Notes under the pieces: generated by a model
Told to the model about the DNA's origin: nothing
Databases searched by the model: none
The model's input: the letters and a program-made list of their open reading frames with translations, nothing else
Source of the DNA: Mycolicibacterium tusciae
GTDB lineage: Bacteria > Actinomycetota > Actinomycetes > Mycobacteriales > Mycobacteriaceae
Assembly (NCBI RefSeq): GCF_002086795.1
Contig: NZ_MVIM01000016.1
Location: 1 to 64,000, forward strand
Direction of reading: 5' to 3'
DNA: 64,000 bases
Part shown: one piece after another, positions 58,155-64,000 of the stretch
Layout: every line of letters starts with the position of its first letter
How positions within the stretch are numbered: position 1 is the stretch's first letter
Translations under genes and position numbers: made by a program

Positions 58155-58984
58155 GCGCGATGAACAACATGCTCCGCGCGGCCGTGGGTGCGCTGCCGTT
58201 CATCCCGCGCGACGAGTCGCTGCCGGACCGTACCCTGACCGTCGAGGATCTGCCGATCGACAGCGCGAACGTGGCGGCCTACGCCGCGGTGACCGGGCTG
58301 CGATTCGGCGACACCGTGCCGCTGACCTATCCGTTCGCGCTGACGTTTCCGACCGTCATGTCATTGGTCACCGGCTTCGACTTCCCGTTCGCCGCCTTGG
58401 GTTCGGTGCACATCGAGAACCACATCACGCAGCACCGCCCGATCGCGGTGACCGACTCCGTGTCGGTGCAGGTGCACGCCGAGAACCTGCGCGAACACCG
58501 ACGCGGCCTGCTCGTCGACATCATCACCGAGGTGAACGTCGGCAACGAGACCGCATGGCATCAGGTGACGACCTTCCTGCATCAGCAGAAGACCAGCCTC
58601 TCCGACGAGCCGAAGCCGCCGCCGCAGAAGCAACCGAAGTTGGGTCCCCCGAACGCGGTGCTGCGCATAACGCCGGGCCAGATCAGGCACTACGCATCCG
58701 TCGGCGGGGACCACAACCCGATTCACACCAACCCGATCGCCGCCAAGCTGTTCGGCTTTCCGACGGTGATCGCACACGGAATGTTCAGTGCTGCAGCGGT
58801 TCTGGCGAATATCGAGGGCCAACTGCCCGACGCGGTGAAGTATTCGGTGCGGTTCGTCAAGCCGGTGGTGTTGCCTGCGCGGGCAAACCTCTACGTCGAG
58901 CGCGTAACCGACGGCTGGGAGCTGGCGCTGCGCCACGCCGCCAAGGGCGATCCCCATCTGTTGGGTTCGGTGACAGCGCTCTAA
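58151..58984 (+). CDS. htdX: 3-hydroxyacyl-thioester dehydratase HtdX
   Basis: This 277-residue MaoC-like (R-specific hydratase 2) enzyme consists of two hot-dog domains. The catalytic motif YASVGGDHNPIHTNP has Asp187 and His192, followed by FPTVIAHGMFS. The GTG at 58151 overlaps the fabG4 stop as GTGA. It dehydrates or hydrates acyl-CoA intermediates between the FabG4 and FadE steps. It corresponds to Rv0241c; the vapBC24 toxin-antitoxin genes that follow it in H37Rv, as I recall, are not here. Confidence 0.94.
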   Translation: MSAMNNMLRAAVGALPFIPRDESLPDRTLTVEDLPIDSANVAAYAAVTGLRFGDTVPLTYPFALTFPTVMSLVTGFDFPFAALGSVHIENHITQHRPIAVTDSVSVQVHAENLREHRRGLLVDIITEVNVGNETAWHQVTTFLHQQKTSLSDEPKPPPQKQPKLGPPNAVLRITPGQIRHYASVGGDHNPIHTNPIAAKLFGFPTVIAHGMFSAAAVLANIEGQLPDAVKYSVRFVKPVVLPARANLYVERVTDGWELALRHAAKGDPHLLGSVTAL

Positions 58985-59003
58985 GGGATCGTGCCGATAA
59001 CGC

Positions 59004-59663
59004 CTAGCTGGCGGTGATCGCCGTCGCGTCCTTCTTCGACCCCGGGTCGCTACGCTCCTGCCCGCCGACGTCGGACTGCTTGCCCTTCAGGCCACGCCAG
59101 AACAGGTTGATCATCAGTTCCGCGGCTTCGTCCACGGAGGCGTCGCCGGTGCTGACGCGCGCGGCCACGGCCTCGCCCGCCCCCACCAGCGCGACGGCCA
59201 TCATGTCGAAGTCGGTGTCCGGCTCAGGATTGCGCGTGCCCGCGCGTAGCAGCCGGCCGACCAGGTCGATGATCCGCTCGCGGCCCTCGCGCACGGTGTG
59301 GGCGAAGGCCTGCGAACTGGTGGCCTGGTTGTAAAGCACCATCCACGACGCCCGGTTGGTGTCGATGTAGGTGAGAAACGCCAGAACAGCGTTGCGCAGC
59401 AGGTCTTTCGGGCTCTGTGTGAAATCGATCTTGTCGCGCACATCTTCGACGAATCGGGACAACTCGCGGTTCAGGCACGCACCGAACAACTCCTCTTTGG
59501 AGCCGTAGTAGAGGTACAGCATGGGTTTGGAGATCTTGGCTTCGGCGGCGATGGCATCCATCGACGTCTCGTGGTAGCCGTTCACCGAGAAAATCTGCAC
59601 GGCGGCGTCGAGCATTTGTTGCTCACGCACCGCGCGTGGCAACCGCTTGGTTCCACCTGCCAT
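59004..59663 (-). CDS. TetR family regulator, probable controller of fadE5/fadA2/fabG4 (Rv0238-like)
   Basis: This 219-residue protein has HTH residues at about 10-55 (REQQMLDAAVQIFSVNGYHETSMDAIAAEAKISKPMLYLYYGSKEEL) and a helical ligand domain. Its own promoter has TACTCT (59670-59675, minus strand) ending 6 bases before the ATG, so the mRNA is leaderless. The palindrome TTACTC-AA-GAGTAA covers that -10 and the first base of the start codon. The same palindrome lies between fadA2 and fabG4 and, weaker, before fadE5. This strongly suggests autoregulation and control of those genes, with an acyl-CoA as likely ligand; the ligand is inference. Confidence 0.92.
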   Translation of the reverse strand: MAGGTKRLPRAVREQQMLDAAVQIFSVNGYHETSMDAIAAEAKISKPMLYLYYGSKEELFGACLNRELSRFVEDVRDKIDFTQSPKDLLRNAVLAFLTYIDTNRASWMVLYNQATSSQAFAHTVREGRERIIDLVGRLLRAGTRNPEPDTDFDMMAVALVGAGEAVAARVSTGDASVDEAAELMINLFWRGLKGKQSDVGGQERSDPGSKKDATAITAS

Positions 59664-59676
59664 TACTCAAGAGTAA
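59663..59676. promoter_or_regulatory. TetR autoregulatory operator TTACTC-AA-GAGTAA over its leaderless start
   Basis: The perfect inverted repeat overlaps the A of the TetR start codon (59663) and the whole -10 element (59670-59675). A bound repressor would block RNA polymerase directly. It matches the fadA2-fabG4 operator in all 12 arm bases. Confidence 0.7.
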
Positions 59677-59722
59677 GCAATAGGCGAACTCTGGGGGTCA
59701 GCAGCGCGACTCCTGCCAAATA

Positions 59723-60895
59723 TCAGCAGCGCGGGTTGGGACCTTTGACCCCAGCCATCCGCAGCACCGACGCGTCGACCTGAGGCATCGACAACTCGCC
59801 TGTCGAGACCGCCTTTTCCAACCGGTCCAGCACGGCAGGCACCTCGCCCGTCGTCACCCACAACGCGGTGTCGGCGCCGGCCTGCAATCCGCGCAGCGCC
59901 GCCTCGGCGACGCCGAAGCGATCCGAGATCGCCTGCATGGAGGACAGGTCGTCGGTGAAGACGGGTCCGTTGAACGGCGGGCCGCCGTAGTCGCCGGAGC
60001 GCAGCAGCGCGTACGCACTCGGGCTGAGACTGGCCGGTTCGTTGCCGGTGAGTCCGGGAATCTGCATGTGGCCGACCATCACTCCGACCGGCAGCTGTGT
60101 GTTCAGCGTGCGATACGGAACCAGGTCTGCGTTCTGCAGATCACCGATCGGAGGCGCGGTGACACTGCCGGTGTGAGAGTCCCCGGAACCGCTCCCGTGC
60201 CCCGGGAAGTGCTTGAGCACCGGCAGCATTCCGGCGTCGCGCAGGCCGCGCGCGTAAGCGCCGGCGTAGTCGGTGACCACGGCGGGGTCCGATCCGAAGG
60301 AGCGGTCGCCGATCACGGTGTCGTCCGGAGCGTTCGAGATATCCACCACCGGCGCGAAGTCGATCGTGATGCCTTTGCTCCGCATCGCCTGACCACGTTG
60401 CAGCGCAATGGCATACACCTGCTCGGGTGTCTGGGTCCGCGCCAGCTCTCGTGCCGACGGCTGGGTGCCGATCACCGCAGACAGCCGCGAAACCCGGCCA
60501 CCCTCTTCGTCGACGCTCACTGCCAGCGGTAGGGGCGCCGCCGAGTTCGCGATGTCGACCAGCGAGCCGTCGGTGACCATCGACAGGTCGGTCCAGCTGC
60601 CGATCATGATCCCGCCGACGTGCTGGCTCTCGACCACGGCTCGCGCGTCGGCCGCGTTGGTGACGCCGACCATCAACAGCTGCGCGAGCTTGTCGCGGGT
60701 CGAGATCTGCGACAGCAGCTCCGGCCCCTGGCCGCACGCCGGGGCCGGGACCAGTACCGGCGCCTGCGGCACCGCCGTCGCCGCCATCTCCGGATGCGGG
60801 ACCTCCTGATCCGCCGCCGTCGAGCACGCGGACACGAGCACGGGCAACGCCACCGCGGCGCACAGCCCGCGCAACCCCGAACCAATTGAAACCAT
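59723..60895 (-). CDS. lpqI: Lipoprotein glycoside hydrolase family 3, LpqI-like beta-N-acetylglucosaminidase
   Basis: This 390-residue exported lipoprotein has a signal peptide and lipobox VSAC at Cys24. The GH3 NagZ-type domain has FAPVVDISNAPDDTVIGDRSFGSDP, the KHFPGHGSGSGDSHTGS loop with the NagZ His/Asp catalytic pair, and MVGHMQIPGL. LpqI releases GlcNAc from peptidoglycan fragments in cell-wall recycling. The start at 60895 lies 8 bases after a -10-like TAGGGT. It corresponds to Rv0237. The frame continues upstream to 61006 but lacks a signal peptide there. Confidence 0.93.
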   Translation of the reverse strand: MVSIGSGLRGLCAAVALPVLVSACSTAADQEVPHPEMAATAVPQAPVLVPAPACGQGPELLSQISTRDKLAQLLMVGVTNAADARAVVESQHVGGIMIGSWTDLSMVTDGSLVDIANSAAPLPLAVSVDEEGGRVSRLSAVIGTQPSARELARTQTPEQVYAIALQRGQAMRSKGITIDFAPVVDISNAPDDTVIGDRSFGSDPAVVTDYAGAYARGLRDAGMLPVLKHFPGHGSGSGDSHTGSVTAPPIGDLQNADLVPYRTLNTQLPVGVMVGHMQIPGLTGNEPASLSPSAYALLRSGDYGGPPFNGPVFTDDLSSMQAISDRFGVAEAALRGLQAGADTALWVTTGEVPAVLDRLEKAVSTGELSMPQVDASVLRMAGVKGPNPRC

Positions 60896-61057
60896 GGGCC
60901 CCGACCCTAGTAGGAAACGAAGCCGCGTTCGATCCCCCGGTCCCGCAGTTTGTCGAACTGACGGTGACCGAGTACTCGTAGCCGTCCAGATATGGGTGGT
61001 CACCACCCGTTGAAGACCAGCTCACCGCAGTCGACGGGCACGGCATACATCGTCTGC

Positions 61058-61063
61058 TACTTT
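61058..61063 (+). promoter_or_regulatory. -10 element TACTTT of a leaderless promoter for the DUF2613 gene and aftD
   Basis: TACTTT ends 6 bases before the ATG at 61070; the intervening GGCCGG is no ribosome site at that distance. Because aftD begins inside the DUF2613 gene, this promoter probably serves both. Confidence 0.5.
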
Positions 61064-61069
61064 GGCCGG

Positions 61070-61243
61070 ATGGATCGGTTTCTCGTGCCCGCCGCGGCCA
61101 GCATCGTTGTCGGCCTGCTGCTGGGTGCGGCCGCCGTATTCGGGGTGACGCTGATGGTGCAGCAGGACAGCAAGCCGCCGCTGCAGGCAGGCGATCCGGC
61201 GTCGTCGGTGCTCAACAGGGTTGAGTACGGCGACCGAAGTTAA
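61070..61243 (+). CDS. Small DUF2613 exported/membrane protein (Rv0236A-like)
   Basis: This 57-residue protein has one hydrophobic segment at about 6-29 (VPAAASIVVGLLLGAAAVFGVTLM) followed by a short polar tail (QQDSKPPLQAGDPASSVLNRVEYGDRS). It is either a single-pass membrane peptide or a small secreted one. The gene precedes aftD in mycobacteria generally, and its 3' end overlaps the proposed aftD start by 23 bases. A role with AftD is possible but not shown. Confidence 0.87.
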   Translation: MDRFLVPAAASIVVGLLLGAAAVFGVTLMVQQDSKPPLQAGDPASSVLNRVEYGDRS

Positions 61244-64000
61244 TTTCGCGCCCCTGTCGCGGCGCTGGCTGTGGGTGGTCGCTGCGGCGGCGCTGGTTCT
61301 GTCGTTCGCGCAGTCACCCGGACAGATCTCCCCTGATACGAAGCTCGACCTGACCGCGAACCCCCTGCGGTTCCTGTCCCGCGCCTTCGATCTCTGGAAC
61401 AGCGAGCTGCCGTTCGGCCAGGCCCAGAACCAGGCCTACGGCTATCTGTTCCCGCACGGCACCTTCTTCCTCGCCGGCGACGTGCTCGGACTGCCCGGGT
61501 GGGTGGTCCAGCGGCTGTGGTGGGCGCTGCTGCTGGTCGTCGGATTCTGGGGCCTCCTGCGTATCGCCGAAGCGCTCGGCATAGGCAGCACCACCTCCCG
61601 CGTGATCGCGGCAGTCGCGTTCGCGCTGTCTCCCCGGGTACTGACCACCATCGGTGCGATCTCGTCGGAGACGCTGCCCATGATGCTGGCGCCGTGGGTG
61701 CTGCTGCCGGTGATTCTGGCCCTGCGGGGTTCGGGCGGAGTTCGGGTGCTGGCTGCGAGGTCGGCGGTGGCCATCGCGTTGATGGGCGCGGTCAACGCCG
61801 TCGCGACGCTGACCGCATGCCTGGTCGCGGCGATCTGGCTGGTTTGTCACAAACCGAACCGGTTGTGGTGGCGCTTCACCGTTTGGTGGGCGCTGTGCAT
61901 CGTGCTCGCGGTGACGTGGTGGGTGGTCGCGCTCGCGTTGCTCGGCCGGATCAGCCCGCCGTTCCTCGACTTCATCGAATCCTCCGGCGTGACGACGCGG
62001 TGGATGTCGCTGACCGAGATGCTGCGCGGTACCGACGTGTGGACCCCGTTCGTCGCGCCGAACGCGACGGCCGGCGCCTCGCTGGTGACGGGTTCGGTGG
62101 CGGTGCTCGCGACGACGCTGGTTGCCGCTGCCGGGCTGGCGGGGCTGGCGATGCGGTCCATGCCGGCCCGCGGGCGTCTGGTCACCATCCTGCTCGCCGG
62201 CGTCACGGTGCTGGCGCTCGGATACTCGGGCGGACTGGGATCGCCGATGGCCCATGCGGTTCAAGCCTTCCTCGATGCGGACGGCACTCCGCTGCGCAAC
62301 ATCCACAAACTCGAACCGCTGCTGCGGCTGCCGATCACGCTCGGTCTCGCGCACCTGCTGGGCCGCATACCGTTGCCGGGCAGCGCACCGCGCGCGGTGT
62401 GGCGGGATGCGTTCGCCCACCCCGAACGCGACAAGCGGGTGGCGGTCGGCGTCGTCGTACTGGTGGCGGTGACGGCCGCGACGTCGCTGGCCTGGACGGG
62501 TCGGCTGACTCCACCGGGGGCGTTCGACGCGATCCCGCAGTACTGGCACGAGACCGCCGACTGGCTCGACGAGCACAACGATTCCGGACGCGTGCTGGTG
62601 GCGCCGGGCGCCCCGTTCGCCACCCAGGTGTGGGGCAGCAGCCACGACGAACCGCTGCAGGTGCTGGGCGACAGCGCGTGGGGAGTGCGGGACTCGATCC
62701 CGTTGACGCCGCCGGAGACCATTCGCGCCCTGGACTCCGTGCAACGCCTGTTCGCGGCCGGTAGACCGTCTCCTGGATTGGCGGATACCCTTGCCCGGCA
62801 AGGCATCTCGTATGTCGTGGTCCGCAATGATCTGGATCCGGAGACGTCGCGGTCGGCTCGACCGATCCTGGTGCACCGCGCGATCGACGGGTCGCCCGGC
62901 CTCGAGCGCGTCGCCGCGTTCGGCGATCCGGTCGGGCCCGGCACCCTGCCGGGTTTCATCACAGACAGCGGTCTGCGACCGCGCTATCCCGCCGTGGAGA
63001 TCTACCGGGTGAACCCGGCCACTCCCGCGGCTCCGGTGACGCCCTACGTCGCCGACTCCGATGCGATGGCGCGCGTCGACGGCGCACCCGAGGTCCTGCT
63101 ACGCCTCGACGAGCGGCGCCGCCTCCTGGGACAGCCCCCACTGGGGCCCATGCTGCTGACGGCGGATGCGCAGCGGGCCGGTCTTTCCGTGCCTGCGGGG
63201 ACCGGTGTCGTCGTCACCGACACCCCGCTCGCGCGGGAAACCGACTACGGACGCGTCGACGACCACTCGTCGGCGATCCGGACTCCGGACGATCCGCGCA
63301 ACACATTCAACCGCGTGATGGACTATCCGACCCCGGGCGCCGAGACGGTCTACGGTCAGTGGTCCGGCGGCCGGGTCTCGGTGTCGAGTTCGGCGTCGGA
63401 TTCGACCGCTCTTCCCAACGTCGCACCCGCGACCGGCCCGGCTGCGGCCGTCGACGCGGATTCGTCGACCAGCTGGGTGTCCAACGCGTTGCAGTCGGCG
63501 ATCGGCCAATGGCTTCAGGTCGACTTCGATCATCCGGTCACCAACGCCACCATCACGGTCACCCCGAGCGCCACCGCGGTCGGCTCGCAGGTACGCCGCA
63601 TCGAGATATCGACCGTCAACGGCACCAGCACACTGCGCTTCGACGAAGCGGGTAAGCCGTTGACCGCGGCGCTGCCGTACGGCGAGTCGCCGTGGGTGCG
63701 AATCACCGCCGTCGCCACCGAGGACGGGTCGCCGGGCGTCCAGTTCGGCATCACCGATTTCGCCGTGACCCAATATGACGCGAACGGGTTCGCCCACCCC
63801 GTCGACCTGCGCCACACGGTGGTCGTACCGGAGCCACCCACGGATTCGGCTGTGGCGCAATGGGATCTGGGTTCAGAACTGCTGGGCAGGTCGGGCTGTG
63901 CGCAGAGCCCCGAAGGCATTCGGTGCGCTGCGACCATGGCTCTGTCACCGGAGGAACCGGTGAACCTGAGCCGCACACTGACGGTGCCGGAGCCGATGGC
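61221..64000 (+). CDS. aftD: Alpha-(1->3)-arabinofuranosyltransferase AftD, 3' end outside the window
   Basis: This membrane-bound GT-C glycosyltransferase adds alpha-1,3 arabinofuranose branches from decaprenyl-phosphoryl-arabinose to arabinogalactan and lipoarabinomannan. About 926 codons are present of roughly 1400. The N-terminus has FAQSPGQISPDTKLDLTANP, then NSELPFGQAQNQAYGYLFPHG. About ten membrane helices run to about residue 430, then the soluble part has carbohydrate-binding discoidin-like segments (AVDADSSTSWVSNALQSAIG, WLQVDFDHPVTNATITV). The TTG at 61221 is the only in-frame start before this text; an undetected start near 61250 would also suit. Corresponds to Rv0236c. Confidence 0.94.
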   Translation, partial: MSTATEVNFAPLSRRWLWVVAAAALVLSFAQSPGQISPDTKLDLTANPLRFLSRAFDLWNSELPFGQAQNQAYGYLFPHGTFFLAGDVLGLPGWVVQRLWWALLLVVGFWGLLRIAEALGIGSTTSRVIAAVAFALSPRVLTTIGAISSETLPMMLAPWVLLPVILALRGSGGVRVLAARSAVAIALMGAVNAVATLTACLVAAIWLVCHKPNRLWWRFTVWWALCIVLAVTWWVVALALLGRISPPFLDFIESSGVTTRWMSLTEMLRGTDVWTPFVAPNATAGASLVTGSVAVLATTLVAAAGLAGLAMRSMPARGRLVTILLAGVTVLALGYSGGLGSPMAHAVQAFLDADGTPLRNIHKLEPLLRLPITLGLAHLLGRIPLPGSAPRAVWRDAFAHPERDKRVAVGVVVLVAVTAATSLAWTGRLTPPGAFDAIPQYWHETADWLDEHNDSGRVLVAPGAPFATQVWGSSHDEPLQVLGDSAWGVRDSIPLTPPETIRALDSVQRLFAAGRPSPGLADTLARQGISYVVVRNDLDPETSRSARPILVHRAIDGSPGLERVAAFGDPVGPGTLPGFITDSGLRPRYPAVEIYRVNPATPAAPVTPYVADSDAMARVDGAPEVLLRLDERRRLLGQPPLGPMLLTADAQRAGLSVPAGTGVVVTDTPLARETDYGRVDDHSSAIRTPDDPRNTFNRVMDYPTPGAETVYGQWSGGRVSVSSSASDSTALPNVAPATGPAAAVDADSSTSWVSNALQSAIGQWLQVDFDHPVTNATITVTPSATAVGSQVRRIEISTVNGTSTLRFDEAGKPLTAALPYGESPWVRITAVATEDGSPGVQFGITDFAVTQYDANGFAHPVDLRHTVVVPEPPTDSAVAQWDLGSELLGRSGCAQSPEGIRCAATMALSPEEPVNLSRTLTVPEPM

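Noticed and set aside
61843..61858. Palindrome GGTTTGTCACAAACC as a regulatory site
   Set aside because: It lies inside the aftD coding sequence and encodes conserved residues; coincidence is the simpler explanation.
1..64000. tRNA, rRNA, CRISPR, phage or insertion-sequence elements
   Set aside because: No cloverleaf-like sequence, no regularly spaced repeat series, no transposase, integrase or phage gene was recognised on either strand. Short repeats found are operator-like.

Overview
The window is chromosomal DNA of a Mycobacterium, most likely a rapid-growing (Mycolicibacterium-type) species. The evidence is the high GC content, the ESX-3 locus with PE and PPE genes, two-headed FadE proteins, AftD, LpqI, mycobacterial NnaR, Sdh1, AAC(2')-I and a PolD2-type polymerase. 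From memory of M. tuberculosis H37Rv, the gene order matches the Rv0236c to Rv0286 interval in inverted orientation. Gene names below rest on protein features and this remembered synteny, not on a database search.

Region by region: 1-8641 (minus strand) is the first part of the ESX-3 type VII secretion operon, eccA3-eccB3-eccC3-pe5-ppe4, with coupled overlapping junctions. Two tandem IdeR-like inverted repeats lie in front of it. At 8748-9269 is a decayed methyltransferase pseudogene (Rv0281-type). At 9326-21298 is conserved core: a DUF2236 oxygenase-like gene, two TetR regulators, a VOC protein, an alpha/beta hydrolase, a 2-hydroxyacid dehydrogenase, fadE6, two small exported or membrane proteins, fadD2, the polD2-type polymerase, a STAS protein and a NYN nuclease-like protein. 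At 21282-33925 lies about 12.6 kb of accessory genes where H37Rv, as I recall it, carries oplA and narU: an XRE regulator with an SDR, a MarR regulator with a purine permease, a SCO6745-family protein, DUF808, an orphan cytochrome b (QcrB paralogue), an SRPBCC protein, lysG and lysE separated by an MFS gene, a TetR-SDR pair and a stand-alone EF-Tu domain II. From 33984 the core resumes: fecB2, a queuosine-precursor-type transporter, pxpB/pxpC, aac(2')-I, nnaR-cbiX, a SodC-like lipoprotein, nirBD, hsp20, a PEP-mutase-like gene, the sdh1 operon, flavin reductase, a reductase, fadE5, an LLM oxidoreductase, a TDT-family channel, fadA2, fabG4-htdX, a TetR, lpqI, a DUF2613 protein and the 5' part of aftD, which runs off the right end.

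How the genes work together: ESX-3 is the iron-linked secretion system. nnaR, the sirohydrochlorin chelatase and nirBD form a nitrite-assimilation module, because NirB needs sirohaem. nnaR and nirB share a near-identical upstream element, TCACGGNGNGNTCACC. fadE5, fadA2-fabG4 and the TetR gene at 59004-59663 all carry TTAC-N6-GTAA operators over their -10 elements, which suggests one fatty-acid regulon. At least fourteen genes appear to be leaderless, with a TANNNT-type -10 ending about 6-7 nt before the start codon.

No tRNA, rRNA, CRISPR array or transposase was recognised. No gene-free stretch exceeds 300 bases; the longest are about 160-210 bases and their contents are described.
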